From the NCBI GenBank assembly GCA_004556985.1, contig SFFC01000067.1, positions 1 to 13,457 of the forward strand: a stretch of DNA of 13,457 nucleotides, given 5' to 3'. Each line of letters opens with the position of its first letter. The stretch's first letter is position 1. Shown here piece after piece: positions 5,811 through 12,695 of this stretch. This stretch comes from Clostridiales bacterium. Its GTDB lineage: Bacteria; Bacillota; Clostridia; Christensenellales; Aristaeellaceae. The position numbers were made by a program, and so were the translations under genes. The notes below the pieces were generated by a model. The model saw only the letters and a list, made by a program, of their open reading frames with translations, did no database searches and had not been told where the DNA came from.

Positions 5811-6623
5811 ATGCTCAACAGAATCTTCATCTCCGCCGACATCGAGGGCACCTGCGGCATCGCCCACTGGGACGAGACCGAGCTGGGCAAGGGCGATTAC
5901 GAATACTTCCGCCGCCAGATGACCGCCGAGGTCGCCGCCGCGTGCGAGGGCGCGCAGGCCGGCGGCAGCGACGGCATCACCATCAAGGACGCGCACGACA
6001 GCGCGCGCAACCTGATCCCCTCGGAGCTGCCGGAGGGCATCGAGATCTTCCGCGGCTGGGGCAGCGACATCCACTCCATGATGTCCGGCATCGACTCGAG
6101 CTTCTGCGGTGCAATCTTCACCGGCTATCATTCCTCCTCCAACACCGACACCAGCCCGCTCTCCCACACGATGAACCTGAACAACACCTCCGTGACGATC
6201 AACGGCATTCAGGCCAGCGAGATGCTGATCAACGCCTTCACGGCGGCGTATTACGACGTGCCGCTGCTGCTGGTGACGGGCGACCTGGGCGTCTGCGAGC
6301 AGGCGAAGCGCCTCAACCCGAACATCGTGACCGTCCCCGTGCAGCGGGGCCGCGGCAACGGCACGATCTCCATCCATCCCGCCGAGGCCGTGCGCCGCAT
6401 CCGTGAGGCGGCGGAGACCGCCGTGCGCGAGGGGATCAAAAACCCGGACAGCTTCCGCATCGACCTGCCCAACAAGTTCGACGTGGAGGTCGAGTTCCGC
6501 CAGCATCAGCACGCCCGCCGCGCGAGCTTCTATCCGGGCGTGCGGCAGACCGCGCCGCGCAGGGTGCTCTTCAGCTCCGACGCGTACTACGACGTGCTGC
6601 GGTTCTTCATGTTCTGCCTGTAA
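5811..6623 (+). CDS. M55 family D-aminopeptidase (DppA-like)
   Basis: Zinc peptidase of the M55 family, which releases N-terminal D-amino acids such as D-Ala from small peptides, including cell-wall-derived ones. At 270 residues it matches B. subtilis DppA (about 274). Metal-ligand positions line up: ISADIEG gives D10 and E12, KDAH gives H62, TGYHSSS gives H107, and NGIQASE gives E137. H119 in LSHTMN is near the proposed active-site histidine. There is no signal peptide, so it is cytoplasmic. ATG 5811 is preferred over an upstream in-frame ATG at 5769, because the protein begins with the family's first strand and a GGAAGG site precedes it. No DppBCDE transporter genes are nearby. It stands alone between a stem-loop repeat and a strong terminator, and I could not identify its promoter. 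Confidence 0.9.
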   Translation: MLNRIFISADIEGTCGIAHWDETELGKGDYEYFRRQMTAEVAAACEGAQAGGSDGITIKDAHDSARNLIPSELPEGIEIFRGWGSDIHSMMSGIDSSFCGAIFTGYHSSSNTDTSPLSHTMNLNNTSVTINGIQASEMLINAFTAAYYDVPLLLVTGDLGVCEQAKRLNPNIVTVPVQRGRGNGTISIHPAEAVRRIREAAETAVREGIKNPDSFRIDLPNKFDVEVEFRQHQHARRASFYPGVRQTAPRRVLFSSDAYYDVLRFFMFCL

Positions 6624-6637
6624 ACGGGCATAAAACG

Positions 6638-6673
6638 AGGGTCTTCTCTCTGAAATGGGAGAAGACCCTTTTG
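6638..6673 (+). terminator. Terminator after the D-aminopeptidase gene
   Basis: AGGGTCTTCTC (6638-6648) and GAGAAGACCCT (6659-6669) form a perfect 11 bp stem with a 10-base loop, followed by TTTGTTT. On the minus strand it is followed by CGTTTTA, so it may also stop transcripts leaving parB. The 120 bases between it and the parB stop hold no gene; I see only a weak GGCAGA/TCTGCC pairing there. Confidence 0.85.
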
Positions 6674-6793
6674 TTTACTCTGTCAATCCATCTGTAAAGC
6701 TCCGGCCTCGACCGCAAGGCGACGGGATTTACAATACTCTGCCGGTTTGGATGGGCAGACGCGAAAGCCTCATCTGCCGTCTTCGCACGGATT

Positions 6794-7672
6794 TCACCGC
6801 TCCATCCAGTCCCAGAGCCTCTGCAGCTCCTCCTGGCTGGCGTATTCCAGGACGATTTTGCCCTTCTGCTCGCTGCCCGTGAGGCTGACCTTGAGGCCCG
6901 TCGCGCTGCGCAGCCGCTCGGTCAGCTCCTCATACTCGACAGGGAGCGGATCGGGCTTTTTCTTTTCCTTCTTCTCGGGCGCGTTCTTCGCCGCGGCCTC
7001 GAGCTGGCGCACCGACCAGCCGAATTGCAGCGTCTTGGCGAAGAGATTCGCCTGCTGCTCGCGGTTCTCGATGCCCGCGAGCACGCGCGCATGCCCGGCG
7101 GAGAGCGTCCCGTCGATCACGGCCTGCTGAATCCGCGCGGGCAGGTTCAAAAGCCGCAGCAGGTTGGCGATGGCGGGGCGGCTGCGCCCGAGCCGCTCGG
7201 CGACGGCCTCCTGCGTCAGCGCGCATTCGTTCATCAGCGCGTAGATGCCCTGCGCCTCCTCAATGGGGTTGAGGTCCTCGCGCTGGATGTTCTCCACCAG
7301 CGCGGCCTCCTGCCGCTTGATGTCGTCCCATTCGCGCACGATGGCGGGAATCGCGGAAAGCCCCGCGATGCGCGCCGCGCGCCAGCGGCGCTCGCCCGCG
7401 ATGATCGTGTAGCGGCTGCCGCTGCGGGCGACGAGAATCGGCGAGATCACGCCGCTGTGGCGGATGGATTCGGCCAGCGCGAGCAGCGCGTCGTCGTCAA
7501 AGCGCTTGCGCGGCTGATTGCGGTTGGGATCGATCTCGCCCAGCGGAAGCTCCACGACCGCGCCCTCGGGCACCGGCGTGCCCGCCTGCGCGGACTCGAC
7601 CGACTCGACAACCTCTTCCACGTCCGGCAGGATCGCGCTCAGGCCCCTGCCCAGCCCCATTTTCTTCGCCAT
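6794..7672 (-). CDS. parB: Chromosome partitioning protein ParB (Spo0J family)
   Basis: CTP-dependent DNA clamp that loads at parS sites and works with ParA in origin segregation. The 292 residues show the normal order: short N-terminal MGLGRGLSAI motif (5-13) as in Spo0J proteins, ParB N-terminal domain with EIDPNRNQPRKRF (46-58) and GERRWRAARIAGL (93-105) of the CTP-binding fold, VENIQREDLNPIEEA (126-140), helix-turn-helix LTQEAVAERLGRSRPAIANLLRLL (152-175), a charged linker (231-242) and a C-terminal dimerisation region. The frame is open 56 codons further upstream, but MAKKMGLGRGL is the family start and the extension runs through a repeat region. The ribosome binding site (GGGAG, nine bases upstream) is modest. 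No parS-like palindrome was seen in the window. Confidence 0.94.
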   Translation of the reverse strand: MAKKMGLGRGLSAILPDVEEVVESVESAQAGTPVPEGAVVELPLGEIDPNRNQPRKRFDDDALLALAESIRHSGVISPILVARSGSRYTIIAGERRWRAARIAGLSAIPAIVREWDDIKRQEAALVENIQREDLNPIEEAQGIYALMNECALTQEAVAERLGRSRPAIANLLRLLNLPARIQQAVIDGTLSAGHARVLAGIENREQQANLFAKTLQFGWSVRQLEAAAKNAPEKKEKKKPDPLPVEYEELTERLRSATGLKVSLTGSEQKGKIVLEYASQEELQRLWDWMER

Positions 7673-7695
7673 GCTCAGATGCTCCCTCATTCCCG

Positions 7696-7732
7696 GGGGA
7701 AGGTTCTTCCCCTGATCTTGCGGCATGATGCC
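7696..7732 (-). repeat. 37-base direct repeat, copy A (next to parB)
   Basis: Identical 37-base unit to 7794-7830. On the minus strand it contains the near-palindrome GGCATCATGCC and then a hairpin GGGGAAG-AAC-CTTCCCC. It ends 24 bases before the parB start codon, close to the ribosome binding site. The two copies start 98 bases apart, not a multiple of three, so they do not encode a repeated peptide. Confidence 0.88.
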
Positions 7733-7750
7733 GGTTTTCTTCTTTTTGGC

Positions 7751-7772
7751 TTTCTCCCCTTCCGGGGAGAAA
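7751..7772 (-). other. Hairpin between the two 37-base repeats
   Basis: TTTCTCCCC (7751-7759) and GGGGAGAAA (7764-7772) form a perfect 9 bp stem with a 4-base loop in the parA-parB gap. On the minus strand it is followed by GCCAAAAAG, with no T-run, so it is not a typical terminator. Confidence 0.7.
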
Positions 7773-7793
7773 GTCCCTTTGCTTCCGGTTTCC

Positions 7794-7830
7794 GGGGAAG
7801 GTTCTTCCCCTGATCTTGCGGCATGATGCC
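7794..7830 (-). repeat. 37-base direct repeat, copy B
   Basis: Second identical copy of the unit at 7696-7732, with the same GGCATCATGCC and GGGGAAG/CTTCCCC parts. The 61 bases between the copies hold a separate 9 bp hairpin. With only two units and no cas genes it is not a CRISPR array. Confidence 0.88.
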
Positions 7831-7904
7831 AGAGATCCAATCAAAGGATGTCTGTATGCCTGCTTCGCGGGCTCAAACCCGTCTCAATCGTAGGCCGCTT
7901 CGCG

Positions 7905-8016
7905 GCCTGCTCTGAGACTGCGTTTTCTTTTTCTATTTTGGGGGATACGATAGGGCTGCCGCCCTATGACCTGCCTGAGGGATTTCATCCCTCAGACTCC
8001 CTTCTTCGCTTCGCGC
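7905..8016 (-). repeat. Modular stem-loop repeat, copy 3 (after parA)
   Basis: Same element family as after ybaK, in the direction of parA. On the minus strand it has leader GCGCGAAGCGAAGAAGGG (7999-8016), hairpin CTGAGGGAT/ATCCCTCAG (7975-7995), linker GCAGG, hairpin ATAGGGC/GCCCTAT with loop GGCA (7950-7967), an A-rich patch, and tail AGTCTCAGAGCAGGC (7905-7919). The first hairpin of copy 1 is missing. Arms differ from copy 1 but stay paired. It is followed by AGGCCGC/GCGGCCT (7892-7908) inside a wider GTCTCA/TGAGAC pairing. Confidence 0.8.
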
Positions 8017-8036
8017 TGTTTGAAGCGAGCGCTGCG

Positions 8037-8795
8037 TTACACTCTGCTCAAAAATTCCTTCGCCAGCGCCTGATAGCTCTGCGCACCCAGCGAGCGCGGG
8101 TCGTAGAGGCTGATGGGCAGGCCGTGGCTCGGGGCCTCACCCAGGCGCACGTTGCGCGGAATGACCGTGCCAAAGACCTTGCCCTTGAAGACCTTGCGCA
8201 CCTCCTGCGCGACCTGCACGCCCAGATTCGTGCGCGCGTCGAGCATCGTCAGCACGACGCCGTCGATCGTCAGCCGCCGGTTGATGCGCTGCACCTTCTG
8301 AATCGTGCCCATCAGCGCGCTGACGCCCTCCAACGCGTAATACTCGCACTGGATCGGGATGAGCACGCCGTCGGCGGCGCACAGCGCGTTGAGCGTGATC
8401 AGCCCCAGCGAAGGCGGGCAGTCGATGAAGATGTAGTCGTAATCGTCCCCCGCGCCGGCCAGCGCCTCGGCGAGCACATGCTCGCGCCGCTCCATGCCGG
8501 CCAGCTCGATCTCCGCGCCGGCCAGACGGATATCCGCCGGGAGGACAAAGAGCGTGTCGATGCCGGTCTTGACGGCGGCGTCGGAAAGCGCCGCCTCCCC
8601 CGCCATGACCTCGTAGACCGTCCTCGTCTTCTCCCGCACGCGCACGCCGAAGCCGCTCGACGTATTGCCCTGCGGATCGGCGTCCACGACGAGCACGCGG
8701 CGGCCCTCCTGCGCGATGCAGGCGGAGAGGTTGACGCTGGTGGTCGTCTTGCCCACGCCGCCCTTCTGGTTCGTAATTGCAATGATTCTGGCCAT
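8037..8795 (-). CDS. parA: Chromosome partitioning ATPase ParA (Soj family)
   Basis: Deviant Walker-type ATPase that binds DNA non-specifically and acts with ParB in chromosome segregation. In Bacillota, Soj also modulates DnaA. The 252 residues show KGGVGKTT (11-18) with the signature lysine K11 and P-loop K16, VVDADPQGN (about 38-46), and FIDCPPSLG (about 132-140). The C-terminal half, with TMLDARTNL and VIPRNVRLGEAPSHGLP, is typical of chromosomal ParA. ATG 8795 is chosen because MARIIAITNQKGG is the family start and GAGG lies six bases upstream; a TTG four codons earlier overlaps that site. It begins 19 bases after the stop of the unrecognised 150-residue gene, so both likely share the promoter at 9321-9350. 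Unusually, 364 bases separate it from parB. Confidence 0.95.
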   Translation of the reverse strand: MARIIAITNQKGGVGKTTTSVNLSACIAQEGRRVLVVDADPQGNTSSGFGVRVREKTRTVYEVMAGEAALSDAAVKTGIDTLFVLPADIRLAGAEIELAGMERREHVLAEALAGAGDDYDYIFIDCPPSLGLITLNALCAADGVLIPIQCEYYALEGVSALMGTIQKVQRINRRLTIDGVVLTMLDARTNLGVQVAQEVRKVFKGKVFGTVIPRNVRLGEAPSHGLPISLYDPRSLGAQSYQALAKEFLSRV

Positions 8796-8814
8796 AGTAT
8801 TCCTCAAACTTTAA

Positions 8815-9267
8815 TCATTGGCGCTGGCCGTTCTCCTCCAGCACCTGCGTAATCCATTCCCGGTCAAAGCCGTCGAGCGGGAAGCGCGAAAGCAGCTCGC
8901 GCATCGCGGCAAAGGAGCCCTCGCGGGCGAGGTCAAAGAGCGCGCTTTGCAGCGCCTCGCTGACGTCCATGCGCGCGTAGGCGAGGGCGAGCAGCCTGTC
9001 CGCCAGGTCGCGCAGGCGGTCGCTGGTCACGCGCTCGCGCCGCCCGCCGTCAAGCTGCACGACCATCGAGCGCTCCGTGCCCAGGTAGACGGCGTTAAAG
9101 AGCACCGAATCCAGCCTGCGCCAGATCGCGGCGGGCGAATCCTCTGTGCGCATGAAGCGCACGAGCTGCGCGTTGATCGTATAGACGAGCTCCGGGCTCT
9201 TGCGCACCAGCGCGCTCCCCAGCGCGCCCATGAGCACGCCCTCAATCTGATCCAGCCTGCCCGGCAT
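8815..9267 (-). CDS. Unrecognised 150-residue protein encoded upstream of parA
   Basis: I do not recognise this family. The product is soluble (no signal peptide or membrane segment), rich in Leu, Ala, Arg, Asp and Glu, and appears mostly helical. No metal-binding or catalytic motif stands out. Short recognisable stretches are SALVRKSPELVYTINAQLVRF near the start, VYLGTERSMVVQLDGGRRERV in the middle (a likely beta pair), and REGSFAAMRELLSRFPLDGF near the end. Of two close ATG codons, 9267 is preferred: AGGAGG lies seven bases before it but only one base before 9273. A promoter at 9321-9350 precedes it and parA follows after 19 bases, so it heads the parA-parB transcript. A role in chromosome segregation or its control is only a guess from position. 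Confidence 0.75.
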   Translation of the reverse strand: MPGRLDQIEGVLMGALGSALVRKSPELVYTINAQLVRFMRTEDSPAAIWRRLDSVLFNAVYLGTERSMVVQLDGGRRERVTSDRLRDLADRLLALAYARMDVSEALQSALFDLAREGSFAAMRELLSRFPLDGFDREWITQVLEENGQRQ

Positions 9268-9320
9268 CGTCATCCCTCCTGCTCCATCGGCTTGTAAAGC
9301 CGCATCCGTATCCAGTCTCT

Positions 9321-9350
9321 ATTCTACACTCCCTGCTTCCCCTCCTGCAA
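9321..9350 (-). promoter_or_regulatory. Promoter of the 150-residue gene-parA-parB unit
   Basis: On the minus strand, TTGCAG (9345-9350), an 18-base spacer and TAGAAT (9321-9326). A 6 bp hairpin CGGCTT/AAGCCG (9288-9302) lies in the leader just before the ribosome binding site. The promoter is back to back with the tldD promoter. Confidence 0.6.
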
Positions 9351-9414
9351 GGGGTTTTGGCGAAATTGGGAAATTCCGGCCGGTCAGCGCGGGGACGCGC
9401 CGCCGCGCGGTCAG

Positions 9415-9443
9415 TTTACATTTGCCGTCTTCCGGCGTATAAT
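9415..9443 (+). promoter_or_regulatory. Promoter of the tldD-tldE unit
   Basis: TTTACA (9415-9420), a 17-base spacer and TATAAT (9438-9443). Start expected near 9450, about 24 bases before the tldD ATG. Confidence 0.8.
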
Positions 9444-9473
9444 AAGGTGAAAAAATATGCGAGGAGGACAACC

Positions 9474-10859
9474 ATGCTTTCAACAGCCATCTGCCAGCGG
9501 GTGCTCAGCCGGGCGCTCTCCCGCGGCGGCACGTTCGCGGAGATCTTCGCCGAGGACGACCGGAATTTCTCGATGATGCTGCGCTCGCGCAAGATCGAGA
9601 ACGCCGGCTTTTCGCGCCCGCGCGGCGCGGGCATCCGCGTCTATGACGGCCTGCGCTCCATCTATGTCTACACCTGCGAGATGACGGAAGCGGGCCTGCT
9701 GCGCGCGGCGGAGCAGGCGGCGGCCGCCGTCACCGACACGCGCGGCACAGGGAAGGACGTCGTGCTCTGCGCCTCTGCCGTACAAAACATCCATCCTGTC
9801 CGCGAGAGCGTGCTCTCTGTCCCCGCGCAGCGGCGCGCCGACATCCTGCGCACGGCGGACGCGGCGGCGCGCGCCGTCTCCCCGGCGATCTCCCAGGTGA
9901 CGGCGGGGCTGATCTCCCGCGAGCAGCATGTGCTCATCGCCAACAGCGAGGGCCTCTACGCGCAGGATACGCGCGTCTATACCCGTCTGACCTGCTCTGC
10001 GGTCGCCAGCGACGGCGCGGAAAACCAGACCGGCACGGAGAACCCCGGCGCGCTGATGGGCTTTGAGCTCTTCAGCGAGCGCGTCGACCCTGAGGAGGCC
10101 GGTAAGGCGGCGGCGACCTCTGCCGTGACGATGCTGACCGCGCCCTACTGCGCGGCGGGCGAGATGCCCGTGGTCATCGCGGGCGGCTTCGGCGGCGTCA
10201 TCTTCCACGAGGCCTGCGGCCATTCCCTGGAGGCGACGAGCGTGCAGCCGGGCATGAGCGAGTTTTCCGGCAAGCTCGGGCAGACCATCGCCGCGCCCTG
10301 CGTCACGGCCATCGACGACGGCACGATGCCAAACGAATGGGGCAGCGAGAATATCGACGACGAGGGCACGCCGACCACGCGCCTTGTGCTCATCGAGCGC
10401 GGCGTGCTCAAAAGCTACATGGTCGACCGGCTCAACGGCCTCAAGATGGGCATGGCGCCGACCGGCAACGGCCGCCGCGAGAGCTATGCCTACGCGCCGA
10501 CCAGCCGCATGCGCAACACCTACATCGCCCCCGGCGAGGACGACGAGGAGGAGATGCTGCGCACGATGGGCGACGGGCTGTACGCCGCGAAGATGGGCGG
10601 CGGCAGCGTCAACCCCGCGACCGGCGAATTCAACTTCGCCGTGCAGGAGGGCTATCTCGTGCGCGACGGCAAAATCGCCTCGCCCGTTCGCGGCGCGTCG
10701 CTCATCGGCCGCGGCGGCGAGATCCTCATGCGCATCGACCGCGTGGGCAAAGAGATGACGATGGGCCAGGGCATGTGCGGCTCCCTGAGCGGCAGCGTGC
10801 CGACGAACGTCGGCCAGCCGACCATCCGCGTGAGCCGGCTGACCGTCGGCGGAAAGTGA
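9474..10859 (+). CDS. tldD: TldD family zinc metallopeptidase subunit
   Basis: Catalytic subunit of the TldD/TldE heterodimeric protease, which degrades unfolded peptides and in some bacteria matures peptide natural products such as microcins. The 461 residues fit the family. The active-site HExxxH motif is HEACGH (245-250). Near the C-terminus GMCGSLSGSVPTNVGQPT holds C435 at the position of the third zinc ligand, and the protein ends with the family's RLTVGG. ATG 9474 is chosen over an open extension of 39 codons, because GAGGAGG lies six bases upstream and the promoter at 9415-9443 overlaps the extension. tldE follows after eight bases, so they are co-transcribed. No precursor peptide or RiPP gene is visible nearby, so general peptide turnover is the simpler reading. 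Confidence 0.94.
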   Translation: MLSTAICQRVLSRALSRGGTFAEIFAEDDRNFSMMLRSRKIENAGFSRPRGAGIRVYDGLRSIYVYTCEMTEAGLLRAAEQAAAAVTDTRGTGKDVVLCASAVQNIHPVRESVLSVPAQRRADILRTADAAARAVSPAISQVTAGLISREQHVLIANSEGLYAQDTRVYTRLTCSAVASDGAENQTGTENPGALMGFELFSERVDPEEAGKAAATSAVTMLTAPYCAAGEMPVVIAGGFGGVIFHEACGHSLEATSVQPGMSEFSGKLGQTIAAPCVTAIDDGTMPNEWGSENIDDEGTPTTRLVLIERGVLKSYMVDRLNGLKMGMAPTGNGRRESYAYAPTSRMRNTYIAPGEDDEEEMLRTMGDGLYAAKMGGGSVNPATGEFNFAVQEGYLVRDGKIASPVRGASLIGRGGEILMRIDRVGKEMTMGQGMCGSLSGSVPTNVGQPTIRVSRLTVGGK

Positions 10860-10867
10860 GGATCAGC

Positions 10868-12166
10868 ATGGAGATGAATATTTCGCAGTTCGCCGCGCGC
10901 GTGTTTGACGCCGCCCGCGAGGCGGGCATCGCCCCGGCGGAGATCTGCTACAGCAGCAGCGAGAGCTTCACGGCGCGCGCTCGCGACGGCAAGCTCGAGG
11001 ACTACCAGGTCAGCGACCGCGTGAGCCTGACGCTGCGCGGCTGCGCCGGCGGGCGCATCGGCACGAGCACGACGCAGGCGCTGGATGAGGAGAGCGTCGC
11101 GCTGCTCGTGCAGGGCGTCAAGGAGAGCGCCTCGCTGATCGAAAACGACGAGCAGGACGAGATTCTCCCGCCGGACGAGCGCTACGAATCCGTCTGCAAT
11201 TACAGCGGCGAGCTGGACAAGCTCCCGCCGCAGGAGAAGATCGCGCTGGCGATGGATATCGACGCGCGCATGCACGACGGCGACGCGCGCATCAAGCCGG
11301 ACGTCTCCGTCGTCTCCACGGGCAAGGAGACCTTCTGCCTCAAGAACACGCTGGGGCTCGACCTGACGCACACCAGCAACATGATCTATGGCTACACCTC
11401 CGCGCTGGCCAAGGAGGGCGAGCGCGCCGCCTCGGGCTTCAAGCTCCTGTGGGGCTACAAAAAGGAGGACGTGAACGCGCAGAAGCTCGCGCAGGACTGC
11501 CGGGAGGAGGCGCTTTGCAACCTCGGCGCGGGGCGCATGAGAAGCGGCGCGACGCCCGTGGTCATCAAGAACAGCGCGATGGGCGACCTGCTCTCGACCT
11601 TCTCAGGCATCTTCTCCGCGGACAACGCGCAAAAGGGCATCTCGCTGCTCGCCGGGCGCGAGGGCGAGACGATCGCCAGCGCCTGCGTGACCATCACGGA
11701 CGACCCGCTGCTGCCCTGGGGACTGGGGAGCAGCCCGTTTGACCGCGAGGGCGCGGCGACGCGCACGAAGAACGTCGTCGAGGGCGGCGTGCTCAAGACG
11801 CTGCTGCACAACCGGCAGACCGCGAAGAAGGCCGGCGTCAAGACGACCGGCAACGCGGCGGGCGGCGGGCGCGTCGCGCCGAGCAATCTGTTCATCGCGC
11901 CGGGCACGCTTCCGGCGGGCGACCTGCTGCGCAACATGGGCGACGGGCTGTATCTGACGGAGGTCAGCGGCCTGCACGCCGGCGCGAACCCGATCAGCGG
12001 CGACTTTTCGCTGCTCGCGCGGGGCTTTGAGATCAAAGGCGGCGAGCGCGTGCGCGCCGTGCGTCGGCAGCGACCTGCACTTCGAGGGCTCGCCCATCGG
12101 CAGCCCGACGGTCGCCGTGCGCAGCCTGAGCGTCGCCGGCGCGGATTGATAAAAAAAGGTGCTTGA
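10868..12166 (+). CDS. tldE: TldE/PmbA family protein with frameshifted C-terminus
   Basis: Non-catalytic partner of TldD; it lacks HExxxH, as usual, and forms the proteolytic chamber with it. Residues 1 to about 397 look like a normal PmbA/TldE protein, with VVIKNSAMGDLLSTFSGIFS, VTITDDPLLPWGLGSSPFDREG, and the end segment NMGDGLYLTEVSGLHAGANP then ISGDFSLLARGFEIKGGE. After GERVRAV the reading becomes an Arg-rich tail of about 35 residues. The correct family ending, VGSDLHFEGSPIGSPTVAVR then SLSVAGAD and TGA (12063-12149), lies in another frame. The usual block between these parts (a QITIAGN-like stretch, about 20 codons) is missing. A deletion of 3n+2 bases explains both facts. The gene may be inactive, or this may be an assembly error. 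The ATG has GAGG six bases upstream, formed partly by the tldD stop region. Confidence 0.88.
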   Translation: MEMNISQFAARVFDAAREAGIAPAEICYSSSESFTARARDGKLEDYQVSDRVSLTLRGCAGGRIGTSTTQALDEESVALLVQGVKESASLIENDEQDEILPPDERYESVCNYSGELDKLPPQEKIALAMDIDARMHDGDARIKPDVSVVSTGKETFCLKNTLGLDLTHTSNMIYGYTSALAKEGERAASGFKLLWGYKKEDVNAQKLAQDCREEALCNLGAGRMRSGATPVVIKNSAMGDLLSTFSGIFSADNAQKGISLLAGREGETIASACVTITDDPLLPWGLGSSPFDREGAATRTKNVVEGGVLKTLLHNRQTAKKAGVKTTGNAAGGGRVAPSNLFIAPGTLPAGDLLRNMGDGLYLTEVSGLHAGANPISGDFSLLARGFEIKGGERVRAVRRQRPALRGLAHRQPDGRRAQPERRRRGLIKKGA

Positions 12167-12172
12167 ACCACC
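12152..12172 (-). terminator. Weak minus-strand terminator after the exporter genes
   Basis: On the minus strand, GGTG (12169-12172) and CACC (12158-12161) form a short stem followed by TTTTTTT (12151-12157). The stem is only 4 bp, so it would act mainly together with the larger palindrome at 12173-12222. Confidence 0.35.
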
Positions 12173-12222
12173 GCGAAGCGAAGAAGGGTCAAGGGGCTAA
12201 GCCCCTTGACCCTATTTCGCTT
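12173..12222 (+). repeat. Modular stem-loop repeat, copy 2, as a bidirectional palindrome
   Basis: Bases 12173-12208 equal 5614-5649 exactly (36 bases). Here hairpin 1 is extended to a perfect 12 bp stem, GGGTCAAGGGGC/GCCCCTTGACCC (12186-12212) with loop TAA. An outer 7 bp pairing AAGCGAA/TTCGCTT (12176-12182 and 12216-12222) encloses it. It lies between the convergent tldE and exporter genes, so it can act as a stop in both directions. Hairpins 2 and 3 and the tail of the longer copies are absent. Confidence 0.85.
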
Positions 12223-12230
12223 TGTGCGAG

Positions 12231-12695
12231 TTAACGCGGCTTCTCGGGGTGATGCTCTCCCCGGCGCATGGCCAGGGCGCGGAAGACGACCGTCGTGACC
12301 GCCGCGCCGACGGCAATCGCGCCGACGATCTGCACCGCCTCAAGCCCATAGGCCGCCGCGGCTGCGCCCTGATCCTCCACCAGCGCGAGCATCGCGCGGT
12401 AGAAGCTGTAGCCGGGCACGAGCGGGACGAGCGCGCTGAGCAGAAAGATCGTCGAGGGCATGCGCATCACGCGCGCGGCGATCTCGCAGATGACCGCGAT
12501 GACGACCGTCGAGAGGAAATAGCTGAAAATCTCGCTCTGGCCCGCGGCGCGGCTCAGCAGCAGATAGAGCACATACCCCAGCACGCCGATGAGCGACGAG
12601 GGCAGCAGCGTCCGCCTGGGCGCGTTGAGCAGGCAGGCCAGGCCGATCGTGCCGCCGAACGCACCGGCGGCCCCGACGAGCAGCTCACGGATCAC
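12231..12695 (-). CDS. Threonine/serine exporter family, C-terminal half (ThrE_2/DUF3815, YjjB-like)
   Basis: Small integral membrane protein of 154 residues with several hydrophobic segments. It corresponds to the C-terminal membrane part of ThrE-type exporters and to E. coli YjjB. Recognisable stretches are GAFGGTIGLACLLNAPRR near the start, EIAARVMRMPSTIFLLSALV in the middle, then PLVPGYSFYRAMLALVEDQ. In split systems it works with a ThrE_1/DUF1212 partner to export threonine and serine or, for YjjPB, succinate; which substrate applies here cannot be read. It starts at GTG 12695, overlapping the partner's stop codon by four bases (GTGA), with GGAGG nine bases upstream. That indicates translational coupling. 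The open frame continues far upstream, but that part lies over the partner gene in another frame and has no membrane-protein character. Confidence 0.88.
   Translation of the reverse strand: MIRELLVGAAGAFGGTIGLACLLNAPRRTLLPSSLIGVLGYVLYLLLSRAAGQSEIFSYFLSTVVIAVICEIAARVMRMPSTIFLLSALVPLVPGYSFYRAMLALVEDQGAAAAAYGLEAVQIVGAIAVGAAVTTVVFRALAMRRGEHHPEKPR

Noticed and set aside
7696..7830. CRISPR-like arrangement of two 37-base repeats
   Set aside because: There are only two units, the 61-base interval is itself a hairpin region, and no cas genes are present.
7673..7840. A 56-codon N-terminal extension of ParB
   Set aside because: ParB proteins start at the MAKK-GLGRGLSAI motif; the extension runs through direct repeats that fall in different frames.
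8796..8807. TTG start of parA four codons upstream
   Set aside because: The TTG overlaps the GAGG ribosome binding site that serves ATG 8795, and the family starts at MARII.
9480..10223. A 247-codon minus-strand frame opposite tldD
   Set aside because: It is antisense to the conserved TldD coding region and has shadow-type composition without motifs.
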